64,000 nucleotides of DNA from Thalassovita mangrovi (GCF_009857745.1 NZ_WWEN01000006.1:124001-188000), one strand, 5' to 3'. Shown: positions 1 through 9,439, numbered from the stretch's first letter. The notes: generated by a model not told the origin, from the letters alone. Program-made: numbers and translations.

Positions 1-207
1 GCCTTCTACGTGCTGTCGGTGACCATGGTGGCGCCGAAGTTCGGCATCGGCAACGCGATCTTCTTCGTGCTGCTGGGGCAATTGTTCTGCGCCGCCGCGA
101 TCGACCATTTCGGCTGGTTCGGCGCGATCCAGAGCCCGCTGACCCTGAAACGCACCCTGGGGATCGCGGTGATGTGCCTGGGCGTGTTCCTGGCGCGGAA
201 GGTCTAG
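1..207 (+). CDS. DMT family transporter (YdcZ/DUF606 type), 3' part
   Basis: Only the last 68 codons are present; the frame is open from base 1 and ends at a TAG. The residues form two hydrophobic helices joined by a short loop, and the segment GQLFCAAAIDHFGWFG followed by a C-terminal helix ending CLGVFLARKV is typical of the small YdcZ/DUF606 branch of drug/metabolite transporters, which sit in the inner membrane. The substrate cannot be told from this fragment. It converges on lolD, with about 56 bp between the stop codons. That gap holds two perfect 20-bp GC palindromes (216-235 and 239-258) that could terminate both transcripts, although neither has a T-tract. Confidence 0.75.
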   Translation, partial: AFYVLSVTMVAPKFGIGNAIFFVLLGQLFCAAAIDHFGWFGAIQSPLTLKRTLGIAVMCLGVFLARKV

Positions 208-263
208 ATCGGAGGCCCCGCCCGCGCGGGCGGGGGGACGCCCGGCGCGCGCCGGGCGCGTCC

Positions 264-947
264 TCAACCCTCGGTCAGAACCCCGTTATCCATCCGCAGC
301 ACCCGGTCCATCCGGGCCGCCAGTTCCATGTTATGGGTGGCGATCAGCGCCGCCATGCCGGTGGCGCGCACCAGTTCCATCAGCGTTTCGAACACGTGAT
401 CGGCGGTGCCCGGATCCAGGTTGCCGGTGGGTTCGTCCGCCAGCAGCAGCGCCGGTTCGTTGGCCAGCGCCCGGCAAAACGCCACCCGCTGCTGTTCCCC
501 CCCCGACAGCGCCGCCGGGCGGTGATCGGCGCGGCCGCCCACCCCCACCCGCGCCAGCAGGTCGGCGGCCCTTGTCACCGCCTCGCCCCGGTTCACGCCG
601 TTGGCCAGCTGCGGCAGCACCACGTTTTCCAGCGCGGTGAATTCCGGCAGCAGGTGGTGGAACTGGTAGATGAAACCGATGTCCTCGCGCCGCGCGGCGG
701 TGCGCTTGCGGTCGGACATGCCGGTCATGTCGCGGCCGCAGATGCGCACCGCGCCCTCATCGGGCGTGTCCAAGAGCCCCGCGATATGCAGTAGGGTCGA
801 TTTGCCCGCGCCCGAGGGGGCGACCAGCGCCACCACCTCACCCGGGGCGATGGAAAGCTCCGCGCCGCGCAGCACCTCGACCGCGCCGGGCAGGCCCTTG
901 TTATAGGTCTTGGTGACGCCCGACAGGGCCAGCACGGGATCATTCAT
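264..947 (-). CDS. lolD: Lipoprotein-releasing ABC transporter ATP-binding protein LolD
   Basis: A 227-residue ABC ATPase of the MacB/LolD class. Walker A (APSGAGKST) is at about residues 43-51, the signature LSGGEQQRV at about 147-155 and Walker B LLLADEPT at about 167-174, followed by the LolD-like GNLDPGTA. LolD powers the LolCDE complex, which extracts outer-membrane lipoproteins from the inner membrane and hands them to LolA. The gene overlaps the 3' end of the upstream permease gene by 8 bp, so the two form one translationally coupled unit. Length is normal for the family. The neighbouring FtsX-type permease makes the Lol assignment more likely than a generic macrolide exporter ATPase. 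Confidence 0.93.
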   Translation of the reverse strand: MNDPVLALSGVTKTYNKGLPGAVEVLRGAELSIAPGEVVALVAPSGAGKSTLLHIAGLLDTPDEGAVRICGRDMTGMSDRKRTAARREDIGFIYQFHHLLPEFTALENVVLPQLANGVNRGEAVTRAADLLARVGVGGRADHRPAALSGGEQQRVAFCRALANEPALLLADEPTGNLDPGTADHVFETLMELVRATGMAALIATHNMELAARMDRVLRMDNGVLTEG

Positions 948-2232
948 AGCGCAGCGCCTCCACCGGGTTCATCCTTGCCGCGCGCCGCGCCGGGAAGATG
1001 GTGACGACGAAGCTCAGCCCCAGCGACAGCGACACCGCGCTCAGAACGTCACCCAGTTGCAGCTTGGCCGGCAGGTTGTAGATGCCGCGCACCGACGGGT
1101 CCCAGACGCCGCCGCCCGAGACGTAATTCACCAGCGAAAAGATCGGATCGATATAGATCGCGAACAGGCAGCCGAACAGCACCCCAAACACCGTGCCGAT
1201 CAGCCCGGTGAATGCCCCGCAGATGAAGAAGACCCGCAGCACCGATCCCTCGGTCAGCCCCATCGTGCGCAGGATGCCGATGTCGCGGCCCTTGTTCTTC
1301 ACCAGCATGATCAGCCCCGACACGATGTTCATCGCCGCGATCAGCACCAGGATCGACAGGATCACGAACATCACGTTGTCCTCGATATCCAGCGCCCGCA
1401 GGAAGCCGCCCGATGCGTCGCGCCAGGACCAGATTTGCACCCCGTCGCCGCCCGCCTTCAGCAGCGGCAGCGTCAGGTCGTCGACCTTTTCCGGCTCGGC
1501 CACCATCACTTCCATCTCATCCGCCACGCCTTCGCGGTTGAAATAGCTCTGCGCCTCCTTGAAGGGCATGTAGACGCGCACACGGTCGATGTCGTAGCGC
1601 CCGGCCGAGAAGATATAGATCACCTCATAGGCCTTGACCCGCGGCGAGGTGCCGAAGGCGGTCTTGACCCCGTTGGGGGAGATTACCTTGATCTTGTCGC
1701 CCAGGGTCACGCCCAGTTCGCGCGCCACGCCCGATCCGATGGCGATGCCATCGTCGAAACGGGAAATGTCGCCCATGCCGGTGTCTGCGGCCACAATGCG
1801 CGGGATCGCCTTCAGGTCATCCAGCGCGATGCCGAACACCTCGATCCCGGCGTTGCGGTTGCGGGCATTGGCCATCACCTGCCCCTTGACCAGCGGCGCC
1901 ACCCGGGTGACGCCGGGGACCTGGCGGATACGCTCGGCCAGCTCGGCGTAATCGGGGATGGTGCGGTCGATCCCGCCGGTCACCGGGTCGACCCGGCCGA
2001 TATTGTAGACCGTGACATGGGCATTGGCGCCCAGGATCGTGTCGACGAATTCGGCGCGGAAGCCCGAGCGCACCGCCAGCGTGGCGATCAGCGCGAAGAC
2101 CGCCAGCGTGATGCCGATCAGCGAAATCCAGGTCATCACGCTGACCCCGCCCTCGGCCCGGCGCGCACGCAGGTAGCGCCAGGCGATCATCCATTCGAAG
2201 CGTGAAAAGGGTGCAGTGCTGCCCGCCATCAT
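940..2232 (-). CDS. lolC: Lipoprotein-releasing system permease LolC/LolE
   Basis: A 430-residue permease. An N-terminal membrane helix (about residues 32-55) is followed by a long periplasmic MacB-PCD-like domain (about 55-280) and three C-terminal helices with an FtsX domain (about 285-425), the LolC/LolE topology. It begins [20 protein letters not shown] and ends PVEALRYE, both classic for this family. Many alphaproteobacteria carry one LolC/E hybrid forming a homodimer, and only one permease gene is present here next to lolD. The start used is ATG at 2232; an in-frame ATG one codon later is possible. Confidence 0.92.
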   Translation of the reverse strand: MMAGSTAPFSRFEWMIAWRYLRARRAEGGVSVMTWISLIGITLAVFALIATLAVRSGFRAEFVDTILGANAHVTVYNIGRVDPVTGGIDRTIPDYAELAERIRQVPGVTRVAPLVKGQVMANARNRNAGIEVFGIALDDLKAIPRIVAADTGMGDISRFDDGIAIGSGVARELGVTLGDKIKVISPNGVKTAFGTSPRVKAYEVIYIFSAGRYDIDRVRVYMPFKEAQSYFNREGVADEMEVMVAEPEKVDDLTLPLLKAGGDGVQIWSWRDASGGFLRALDIEDNVMFVILSILVLIAAMNIVSGLIMLVKNKGRDIGILRTMGLTEGSVLRVFFICGAFTGLIGTVFGVLFGCLFAIYIDPIFSLVNYVSGGGVWDPSVRGIYNLPAKLQLGDVLSAVSLSLGLSFVVTIFPARRAARMNPVEALRYE

Positions 2233-2336
2233 CCGGCCCTTGTTTGGTTTTCCCAGAGGTGGCCCAGCGATGGGCGGAGGTCAAGTTTCAACTTGCGGGG
2301 CGGGCGGGCAACCGCCCGCACGACAACAGGTTCGGC

Positions 2337-3575
2337 TCACCCCGCGTCCTTGTGCCTGCCATTCTCGATCTTGTGGCGCAGCGGCAGGATCCAGATCGCC
2401 GCCACCGCGGCGAAGGCGGCGCCCGCCAGGAAGGTCCATTGCGCGCCGAAGACCTGCCACAGCCCGCCCGCGATGACGCTTGCCAGCAGCAGCGCCACGC
2501 CGGTCACCAGGTTGAACATGCCAAAGGCGGTTCCGCGCAATTCGGCGGGCACGGTTTCGGCGACCAGCGCCGACAGCAGCCCCTGGGTGAAGCCCAGATG
2601 CGCGCCCCACAGCAGCACGCCGACGGCGATGCCCATCAGCCCGCCCGACAGCGCCAGGAACAGGTCGGCCACGATCAGCAGGGCAAGCCCCACGATCATC
2701 AGCCGCACCCGGCCGATCTTGTCCGACAGCGCGCCGACCGGATAGGCCACGACCGAATAGACCGCGTTCATCCCCACCAGCACCAGCGGCACCAGCATCA
2801 GCGCGACGCCCTCGGCTTCGACCCGCAGGATCAGGAAGGCTTCGCTGAACCGCGCCAGGGTGAACAGCGCCGCCACCACGACCACCTGCCAGTAGACCCC
2901 GCCCAGCAGCCGCAATTCGGCGCGCGACAGCGGGTTGCGCACCTTGCGCAGGCCCGCCGGGCGGTCGGGTTCCTTCACCGCGAAGACGATCAGCGCCAGG
3001 GCCAGGAAGGCGGGCAGCACCGCGACCCAGAACACGGAGCGGAAATCGTCGGCGAACAGCCACATCAGCGCGATCGCCAGAAGCGGCCCCAGAAAGGCGC
3101 CGAACGTGTCGAGCGACTGGCGCAGCCCGAAGGCCGCGCCGCGCAGGTTGCCCGGCGCGATATCGGCGACCAAAGCGTCGCGCGGCGCGCCGCGAATGCC
3201 CTTGCCGACCCGGTCGATGAACCGCGCCGCGATCAGCCAGCCGATCGAGGGGGCGAGCGGGAACACCGGTTTGGTCACCGCCGCCAAGCCATAGCCGAGC
3301 GCGGCGAGCTCCTTGCGCCGCCCGATCCGATCGGACAGGGCACCGGAAAACACCTTGGTTATGGCCGCCGTGGCCTCGGCAATGCCTTCGATCACGCCGA
3401 CGGCAAGCGTCGTCGCGCCCAGCCCGACGGTCAGGTAGACCGGCAGCAGAGCGTGGATAATTTCAGAGGAAATATCCATCAGCATCGACACCAGCCCGAG
3501 GGCCCAGATTCCCGCAGGCAGGCCGCGCCACTGCGGTTTTGGTTGCTCGGTTTCGGCTTGGTTCGGTTGTGTCAC
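2337..3575 (-). CDS. MFS transporter
   Basis: About 412 residues with twelve predicted membrane helices. The MFS motif A loop appears as GALSDRIGRRKEL in the first half and as GALSDKIGRVRLM in the second. I place the start at the GTG of 3575 (VTQPNQAETE) because a GGGAAGGGA Shine-Dalgarno lies just upstream and the preceding in-frame stretch is Arg/Pro-rich, without hydrophobic or conserved sequence. It is an inner-membrane secondary transporter, possibly an efflux pump, of unknown substrate. It stands alone, about 100 bp from lolC on the same strand. An upstream in-frame ATG at 3872 would add 99 residues and is rejected. Confidence 0.8.
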   Translation of the reverse strand: MTQPNQAETEQPKPQWRGLPAGIWALGLVSMLMDISSEIIHALLPVYLTVGLGATTLAVGVIEGIAEATAAITKVFSGALSDRIGRRKELAALGYGLAAVTKPVFPLAPSIGWLIAARFIDRVGKGIRGAPRDALVADIAPGNLRGAAFGLRQSLDTFGAFLGPLLAIALMWLFADDFRSVFWVAVLPAFLALALIVFAVKEPDRPAGLRKVRNPLSRAELRLLGGVYWQVVVVAALFTLARFSEAFLILRVEAEGVALMLVPLVLVGMNAVYSVVAYPVGALSDKIGRVRLMIVGLALLIVADLFLALSGGLMGIAVGVLLWGAHLGFTQGLLSALVAETVPAELRGTAFGMFNLVTGVALLLASVIAGGLWQVFGAQWTFLAGAAFAAVAAIWILPLRHKIENGRHKDAG

Positions 3576-3884
3576 TGCCGGGTCCCTTCCCTGCTTCGGC
3601 CGTATCGAGCCGGAAGATATTGCGACAGTGGCATGGATCGGATGGCCGGGAAAGGACGGAAATCGGCCCGTCGGAACAGCCCTGACCGGGATGGCAGGGA
3701 ACGGGCTGCGCCCGGCCGCGGGTGGGCGCGCCAAGCTGCGCGATTGGCAGTTTATCCATCCGCCCCTTCCGACCTTCATGTATCGCGCATGCCTCACCGA
3801 AGCGCCCGCCCGGCGGCGCAAAGCGCCGCTGTTTCGGGCTGGGGTCCATGCCCCAAGAGCTCGGATCAACAAAGGGTATCAATT
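3576..3884. other. Intergenic region between proS and the MFS gene
   Basis: About 310 bp without a supportable gene. Open frames here are short extensions of neighbouring or antisense frames with unlikely composition. The region must hold the promoter of the MFS gene on the minus strand; I do not see a clear -35/-10 pair. The only structured element is the proS terminator at the right edge. Confidence 0.5.
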
Positions 3885-3924
3885 AAAAAACCCGGCCGAG
3901 CACCTGTGGCGCGGCCGGGTTTTA
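3885..3924 (-). terminator. Rho-independent terminator of proS
   Basis: Inverted repeat AACCCGGCCG / CGGCCGGGTT (3889-3898 and 3912-3921). On the minus strand it is followed by a run of six T residues, about 25 bp after the proS stop. The plus strand also ends in TTTT, so it may act in both directions. Confidence 0.85.
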
Positions 3925-3949
3925 ATTCGTTCGGGAACCGGTGAAAGGA

Positions 3950-5302
3950 TCAGAGCCCGGTCACGCGGTGCTTGGCGTAGATCTGAATGATCTTTTCCAC
4001 CGCCTGTTCGGGCGGCAGTTCCTCGCTCTCGCCGGTGCGGCGGCTGGTCAATTCGACCACGCCGTTCTTCAGCCCGCGCGGGCCGACGGTGATGCGCCAG
4101 GGCAGGCCGATCAGGTCCATGGTGGCGAACTTGCCGCCAGCGCGTTCCTTGCGGTCGTCGTAAAGCGGTTCCAGCCCGGCGGCGGTGAAGCTGTCGTACA
4201 AAGCTTCACAGGCGGCATCGGCTTCCTCATCCCCCTGTTTCAGGTTGACGATGCCAACGTGGAAGGGCGTCACGCCCTCGGGCCAGATGATGCCGTTTTC
4301 GTCATGGCTTGCCTCGATGATCGCGCCCAGCAGGCGCGACACGCCGATGCCGTGCGATCCCATGTGGATCTGCACCGGCTTGCCGTCGGGGCCCTGCACC
4401 GCGGCGTTCATCGCATCGGTATACTGGGTGCCGAAATAGAAGATCTGGCCGACCTCGATGCCGCGCGCGGTGCGGCGGCGTTCCTCGGGGACCTCGTTGA
4501 ACAGCGCTTCGTCATGGGTTTCATCGGTGCGGGCATAGCGCGAGGTGAATTCCTCCAGCACCGCCTGGCACTGTTCGACGGAATCGTAATCGATCGCGCG
4601 GTCGCCGAAGGTCAGATCGGTGATTTCGCTGTCATAGAACACTTCCGATTCACCGGTTTCGGCCAGCACCAGGAATTCATGGGTGTAATCGCCGCCGATG
4701 GGGCCGGAATCGGCGCGCATCGGGATCGCCTGCAGCCCCATCCGTTCATAGGTGCGCAGGTAGCTGACCAGGTGACGGTTATAGGCGTGCAGCGCGTCTT
4801 CTTTCGACAGGTCGAAGTTATAGCCGTCCTTCATGTAGAATTCGCGGCCCCGCATCACGCCGAAACGCGGGCGGATTTCATCGCGGAATTTCCACTGGAT
4901 CTGGTACAGGGTCAGCGGCAGGTCCTTGTAGGAATTCACGTGGGCGCGGAACACGTCGGTGAACATTTCCTCGGCGGTGGGGCTGTAGAGCATGTCGCGC
5001 CCGTGGCGGTCCTGCATCCGCAGCATTTCTTCGCCATAGCCGTCGTAACGGCCGGATTCGCGCCACAGGTCGGCCGATTGCAGCGTCGGCATCAGCATCG
5101 GGATGTGACCGGCGCGGACCTGTTCCTCGTGCACGATGTTTTCCAGCTTGCGCAGCACCTTGAAGCCCAAGGGCAGCCAGGCATAGATGCCCGCCGATTG
5201 CTGCTTGATCATGCCGGCGCGCAGCATCAGGCGGTGGCTGACGATCTGCGCCTCGGACGGGTTTTCTTTCAGAACGGGCAGGAAATAGCGCGACAGACGC
5301 AT
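3950..5302 (-). CDS. proS: Prolyl-tRNA synthetase (short alphaproteobacterial type)
   Basis: A 450-residue class II aminoacyl-tRNA synthetase that charges tRNA-Pro in the cytoplasm. It opens [20 protein letters not shown]. The class II motif 2 region ([20 protein letters not shown]) is at about residues 137-156, motif 3 ([15 protein letters not shown]) is at about 318-332, and a C-terminal anticodon-binding domain ([12 protein letters not shown] onward) follows. It lacks the editing insertion of the 570-residue enterobacterial enzyme, which is usual in alphaproteobacteria. Single-gene unit with its own terminator. Confidence 0.97.
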   Translation of the reverse strand: MRLSRYFLPVLKENPSEAQIVSHRLMLRAGMIKQQSAGIYAWLPLGFKVLRKLENIVHEEQVRAGHIPMLMPTLQSADLWRESGRYDGYGEEMLRMQDRHGRDMLYSPTAEEMFTDVFRAHVNSYKDLPLTLYQIQWKFRDEIRPRFGVMRGREFYMKDGYNFDLSKEDALHAYNRHLVSYLRTYERMGLQAIPMRADSGPIGGDYTHEFLVLAETGESEVFYDSEITDLTFGDRAIDYDSVEQCQAVLEEFTSRYARTDETHDEALFNEVPEERRRTARGIEVGQIFYFGTQYTDAMNAAVQGPDGKPVQIHMGSHGIGVSRLLGAIIEASHDENGIIWPEGVTPFHVGIVNLKQGDEEADAACEALYDSFTAAGLEPLYDDRKERAGGKFATMDLIGLPWRITVGPRGLKNGVVELTSRRTGESEELPPEQAVEKIIQIYAKHRVTGL

Positions 5303-5423
5303 TTAGGGACCCCTTGGGTTGGCATTTGGCTTTCAGGCCGGTTTAGAAGGTGACGGGCGGGCAGGCAAGCCCGATGAGACGCGAGGCCGTTTTGCCGCTG
5401 GCCCGGATTTGGCCCAAGCGGGG

Positions 5424-5438
5424 TTAAGCCTTTCTCAA
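5424..5438 (+). promoter_or_regulatory. Possible CtrA-like site
   Basis: TTAA-N7-TCAA, one base from the CtrA full-site pattern TTAA-N7-TTAA, ending 24 bp before the start of the pentapeptide-repeat gene. The motif is short and imperfect, so this is only a candidate. Confidence 0.25.
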
Positions 5439-5462
5439 GCATTTTGCCGCTAAGACTTTTAC

Positions 5463-7220
5463 ATGTCTGATCGCAATCAAAATGCTCATGAGAACCTGGC
5501 CTACTGGTTCGTCCTGGCCGATGCCCAGCGCTCGCCGACGGCGCGTCGCCTGCGGCCGGCCTTCGCCCTTGTGTCCGCCCTGCTGTTCGCGCTGGCGCTG
5601 GCGGCCACCACTCTTGTCCTGCTGCGGGTGATCGCGGCGCCTGCCGGGATCGACGCCGGTGGCGGGCTGGTGGTGATCGGGGTGCTGGCGGCGCCGCTGG
5701 TGGTCTGGTCGGCGGCGGTCAGCCGCCGGGCGCTTTGGGTGCAGCAGGAAGGCCGGGTGACCGAACTGATTTCCGAAACCATCGCATTGCTGGCGGCCGT
5801 CAAGACGGTGAAGGCGTTGCAGACCGATGCACAGGGCCGCCAGGTGGCGGTCGACCTCTCGGTCCCCAATATCGAGGTGCGCACCGGCGCTTTGCTGTCG
5901 CTGGAACGGATCGCGCGGGATTCGGTGATCCACGGGCGCGGCCGCGACCATGTGCGGGTGATGGAAATCCTCTGCGCCTATATCCGCGAAAACGCCCCGG
6001 CCCGGGACGCGGCGGAGTTCCCCCTGCCCGACTGGACCGCGCTGCCGGAACAGGCCGATGCGGCCGCGCGGCGGCAGCATGAAATGTGGCGACGGGCGCG
6101 GTTTTCCCCGCAATTCGACGACAATGCGCGCGACTGGGCGCAATCGCTGGCCGGGCCGCGGGTGGATATCCAGATGGCGCTGGACATCCTGGCGCGGCGC
6201 AACCCAGCGCAGCGGCTGGCCGAGGCCGAGTGGGGCGCGGCGCCGGGCGAAGACCCGAATTGGGTGTTCGACAGCGAGGGTTTCGAGGATCTGCCCGAGG
6301 CGGCGACGGGCGATACGGTCGCGGCGCAAACCATCAAGGCCTTCCTGCGGCGGCTGACCGGGTGGCGCGAAATCGTCTGGGCCTATCCCGGGTATCGGAT
6401 CGACCTGCGCCGCACCAACCTGCAGGGCGCCGACCTGTCCGGCGCCTTGCTGTGCGGCGCGCGGCTGGAAGGGGCGCGGCTGGAAGGCGCCAAGCTTGCC
6501 GGGGCACGGCTGGAAGGCGCGCATATGGACGAGGCCCATCTGCAGGGCGCCAACCTGTTCGAGGCGCAGATGCAGGGCGCGCGGATGTTCGCCGCAAGGC
6601 TGGAAGGCGCCTATCTGCGCCGCGCACGGCTGGAAGCCGCGCTGCTGCAGGAGGCCCGGATGGAGGGCGCGCTGCTCTACCGGGCGCGGATGCAGGGGGC
6701 CGATCTGCGCGGCGCCCATCTGGAAGCGGCCGATCTGGGCGAGGCGCGGCTGGAAGGAGCGAAACTGACCGGCGCGCGGCTGGAAGGGTCGAGCCTGTAC
6801 GAGGCGCATATGGAAGTGGCCAACCTGTTCGAGGCGCGGATGGACAAGGCCCGCCTGTTCGAGACCCGGCTGGAAGGCGCCGACCTGCGCGGCGCGGACA
6901 TGGCCGGAGCCTTCATCACCCGGGCGCGGATGGATGCCAATACCGCGCTTAGCGCAGCCAATATGCGCGGCGCGGCGCTGCGCGAGGTGGATTTTTCCGC
7001 CGTGCCGATCGCCGCCGATCAGATCACGGCGAGCTTCGGCGACGCCTCGGTCATCCTGCCGGGTCATGTCGGCCCTGGCGGCCCCGACTGGCCGGGGCAC
7101 TGGCCGCAATGGCAATTGCCGCTGGGCATCCCCGACGCCAACGATTTCCCCACCCAGTGGAACGCCTGGCGCGCCGGACCCGAAGCCTATACCCCGCCGC
7201 CGCCGCCCGCCGCCGCCTGA
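5463..7220 (+). CDS. Membrane-anchored pentapeptide-repeat protein
   Basis: 585 residues. Two hydrophobic helices lie near the N-terminus (about residues 32-55 and 62-82). A helical middle domain (about 95-290) follows, and from about residue 315 to 520 there is a long run of five-residue repeats of the form A(D/N/R/K/H)(L/M)xx, for example ARLEG, AHLQG, ANLFE and ADLRG. Such repeats fold as a right-handed quadrilateral beta-helix. The array is dominated by charged ARLEG/ARMEG units with L or M at the centre, and the tail is Pro/Ala-rich. No enzymatic domain is visible; a scaffold or binding role at the inner membrane is an inference. The middle domain resembles the conserved N-terminal part of other alphaproteobacterial pentapeptide proteins. 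Single gene, divergent from proS. Confidence 0.85.
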   Translation: MSDRNQNAHENLAYWFVLADAQRSPTARRLRPAFALVSALLFALALAATTLVLLRVIAAPAGIDAGGGLVVIGVLAAPLVVWSAAVSRRALWVQQEGRVTELISETIALLAAVKTVKALQTDAQGRQVAVDLSVPNIEVRTGALLSLERIARDSVIHGRGRDHVRVMEILCAYIRENAPARDAAEFPLPDWTALPEQADAAARRQHEMWRRARFSPQFDDNARDWAQSLAGPRVDIQMALDILARRNPAQRLAEAEWGAAPGEDPNWVFDSEGFEDLPEAATGDTVAAQTIKAFLRRLTGWREIVWAYPGYRIDLRRTNLQGADLSGALLCGARLEGARLEGAKLAGARLEGAHMDEAHLQGANLFEAQMQGARMFAARLEGAYLRRARLEAALLQEARMEGALLYRARMQGADLRGAHLEAADLGEARLEGAKLTGARLEGSSLYEAHMEVANLFEARMDKARLFETRLEGADLRGADMAGAFITRARMDANTALSAANMRGAALREVDFSAVPIAADQITASFGDASVILPGHVGPGGPDWPGHWPQWQLPLGIPDANDFPTQWNAWRAGPEAYTPPPPPAAA

Positions 7221-7487
7221 GCGGAGGGGACCGCGCCGCGAGCCTGGTCGGCGGCGCCGGGCCGGGCGAGCCCTCCCCGGGCCGACTACTGCCCCCGGCC
7301 TGACGGGACCGGGACCGGATCAACCCCACTCTGACCGGACGAGTCCGCTGCCGGGGCCTGACCGCACGCGCCGGGGCCGCCCCCGGGGACCGGCGGACCC
7401 CGCGATCGCAAAAGCCCGCTTGCGCCCGAAACCCCCTTGAACAAAAGCCCGCAACAGGGGACATAAGGGGGAAACGGGGGAACGCGC

Positions 7488-8564
7488 ATGGCTTTGCCGG
7501 CCAAGGATCAGCTGAAATACTGGGGCGTCGCCACGGCGGTTTTCGCCGTGGTGCTGTGGTATCTGGGCGACGTTTTGCTGCCCTTCGTGCTGGGCGGGGC
7601 GGTGGCCTATTTCCTTGATCCCGTGGCCGACAAGCTGGAAGAGATGGGGCTGAGCCGGGCGGCGGCGACGGCGGTGATCACCCTGGCCGCGATCCTGATC
7701 TTCGTCATCCTGATCCTGCTGGTGCTGCCGACGCTGATCCAGCAATCGGTGTCGCTGTTCAACACCGTCCCCGACCTGTTCAAGGAATTGCGCAGCTTCC
7801 TGATCACCAAGTTCCCCGACTTGATGGACGAGAATTCGACGCTCTATCAGTCGCTGGCCTCGGTGGGCGAAACGATCAAGTCGCGCGGCGGCGAATTGCT
7901 CAACACGCTGCTGAGTTCGGCGATGTCGATCATCAACATGGTGGCGCTGCTGGTCATCGTGCCGGTGGTCGCCTTCTACCTGCTGTTCGACTGGGACAAC
8001 ATGATGGCCCGGATCGACGAATTGCTGCCGCGCGACCATGCGCCGGTGATCCGCCGGGTGTCGGCCGATATCGACAAGACGCTGGCCAGCTTCATCCGCG
8101 GCATGGGCACCGTCTGCCTGATCCTGGGCAGCTATTACGCGGTGGCACTGATGCTGGTGGGGCTGCAATTCGGGCTGGTCGTGGGATTTGTCGCCGGCGC
8201 GCTGACCTTCATCCCTTACGTCGGCGCCTTCGTCGGCGGCGTGTTGGCGATCGGGCTGGCGCTGTTCCAGTTCTGGGGCGAATGGGTGTCGATCGGGCTG
8301 GTGGTCGGCATCTTCGTGCTGGGCCAGGTGGCCGAGGGCAATTTCCTGACCCCGAAACTGGTCGGCAGCTCGGTCGGGCTGCACCCGGTCTGGCTGATCC
8401 TGGCGCTGTCGGTCTTCGGCGCGCTGTTCGGCTTCATCGGGATGCTGGTGGCGGTGCCGGTGGCCGCCGCGATCGGCGTCATCGCCCGTTTCCTGGTCGA
8501 GGAATACAAGGACAGCCGCCTGTATCGCGGCCATACCGGCAATCCCGGGGAAGACGACGCGTGA
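7488..8564 (+). CDS. AI-2E family transporter (PerM-like)
   Basis: 358 residues. Paired N-terminal helices (about 14-55) are followed by a helix at about 62-88, a soluble stretch and a C-terminal bundle of helices, as in the AI-2E/PerM/TqsA family. The family motif region TFIPYVGAFVGGV is at about residues 243-255, and the conserved PVAAAIGVIARF segment is near the end. Members are inner-membrane exporters or ion/solute permeases; autoinducer transport should not be assumed. The stop overlaps the GTG of hdaA (GTGA), so translation is probably coupled. In alphaproteobacteria a PerM-like gene often precedes the hda gene. Confidence 0.85.
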   Translation: MALPAKDQLKYWGVATAVFAVVLWYLGDVLLPFVLGGAVAYFLDPVADKLEEMGLSRAAATAVITLAAILIFVILILLVLPTLIQQSVSLFNTVPDLFKELRSFLITKFPDLMDENSTLYQSLASVGETIKSRGGELLNTLLSSAMSIINMVALLVIVPVVAFYLLFDWDNMMARIDELLPRDHAPVIRRVSADIDKTLASFIRGMGTVCLILGSYYAVALMLVGLQFGLVVGFVAGALTFIPYVGAFVGGVLAIGLALFQFWGEWVSIGLVVGIFVLGQVAEGNFLTPKLVGSSVGLHPVWLILALSVFGALFGFIGMLVAVPVAAAIGVIARFLVEEYKDSRLYRGHTGNPGEDDA

Positions 8565-9262
8565 AGACCCAACAGTTGAGTTTCGACCTGCCGGTGCGCC
8601 CCGCGCTTGGCCGCGACGATTTCTTCGTCTCGCCCGCCAATGCGATGGCGGTGGTGCTGACCGAAAGCTGGCAATCCTGGGCCGGGCGCAAGCTGGCGCT
8701 GATCGGGCCGGCGGGATCGGGCAAGACCCACCTGGCCCATGTCTGGGCCGCGGCGAGCGGCGCGCGGATCGTGAATGCCCGTGACCTGGCCGAGGCCGAT
8801 ATCCCGTCCCTGGCCAGCGGCCCGGTGGCGGTGGAGGACGTGCAGAACATCGCCGGGAACCGCCCCGCCGAGGAGGCGCTGTTCCACCTGCACAACCTGG
8901 TGCTGGCCGAGGGCCATCACCTGCTGGTGACGGCCGATCGCGAACCGCATCTGTGGGGGCTGACCCTGCCCGACCTGATGAGCCGGATGCAGGGCACCCA
9001 GGCGGTGCGGCTGGACCAGCCCGACGATCAACTGCTGACGGCGGTTGTGGCCAAGCTGTTCGCCGACCGGCAGCTGGCCCCGGCGCCGGACGTGATCGCC
9101 TATCTGGTCGCCCGGATGGACCGGTCGATGCAGGCCGCCCGCGACCTGGTGGCGCGAATCGACCGCGAGGCGCTGGCGCAGAAACGCCCCGTCACCCGGC
9201 GGTTGGCAGCGGAAGTGTTGGGCCAGAGCGAATTTCCCGACCTGCTGGATGGCGCGGGCTGA
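8561..9262 (+). CDS. hdaA: DnaA regulatory inactivator homologue HdaA
   Basis: 233 residues, starting at a GTG that overlaps the upstream stop codon. The N-terminus carries QLSFDL at residues 5-10, a sliding-clamp-binding motif. It is followed by an AAA+ fold with Walker A GPAGSGKTH (about 49-57) and a helical lid like DnaA domain III, but there is no DnaA DNA-binding domain IV. HdaA, with the DNA-loaded clamp, stimulates ATP hydrolysis by DnaA and so prevents re-initiation. The Walker B region (PVAVEDVQN) keeps an acidic pair. DnaA-box-like sites occur about 31 kb away in this window. Confidence 0.9.
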   Translation: MKTQQLSFDLPVRPALGRDDFFVSPANAMAVVLTESWQSWAGRKLALIGPAGSGKTHLAHVWAAASGARIVNARDLAEADIPSLASGPVAVEDVQNIAGNRPAEEALFHLHNLVLAEGHHLLVTADREPHLWGLTLPDLMSRMQGTQAVRLDQPDDQLLTAVVAKLFADRQLAPAPDVIAYLVARMDRSMQAARDLVARIDREALAQKRPVTRRLAAEVLGQSEFPDLLDGAG

Positions 9263-9274
9263 GCGGCAGCGGAT

Positions 9275-9327
9275 GGATTGGGGGCCAGCCCCCAAACCCC
9301 CGGGACATTTTTGAACAGAAGAAGATC
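9275..9327 (+). repeat. Dispersed intergenic repeat, copy A
   Basis: 53 bp starting 13 bp after the hdaA stop. It is nearly identical to 44912-44964 (I count two differences) and its last 24 bp match the reverse complement at 17950-17974. It holds a GGGGGC/GCCCCC hairpin followed by CCCGGG, a T-run and GAACAGAAGAAG. It may serve as a terminator. Confidence 0.8.
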
Positions 9328-9400
9328 GGCGGGAGGATCAGGGCCCGGCGCAGCCGTGGCCCTAGCCGCTGGACAATCCCCGGCAACGGCGGCACTCTGA

Positions 9401-9418
9401 TGTCACCGTAGCGTCACA
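9401..9418 (+). promoter_or_regulatory. Possible Pho box upstream of ppk
   Basis: TGTCAC (9402-9407) and CGTCAC (9413-9418) form a direct repeat with an 11-bp period, the spacing of PhoB half-sites. It lies 22-39 bp before the ppk start, a plausible place for phosphate-starvation control. The second half-site deviates from TGTCA, so this is tentative. Confidence 0.4.
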
Positions 9419-9439
9419 AGTTCCAAGCATAAGCGGCTC

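Noticed and set aside
216-258. Two adjacent perfect 20-bp GC palindromes
   Set aside because: Striking, but they lie between convergent genes and are most simply termination hairpins; no T-tract, no further copies noticed, so not reported as a separate element.
3576-3872. N-terminal extension of the MFS transporter to an ATG at 3872
   Set aside because: The extra 99 residues are Arg/Pro-rich with no hydrophobic helix, and the GTG at 3575 has a good ribosome site.
2202-3944. 580-residue plus-strand open frame
   Set aside because: Antisense to the MFS transporter, with Gln/His/Arg-rich low-complexity translation typical of a GC-rich shadow frame and no family resemblance.
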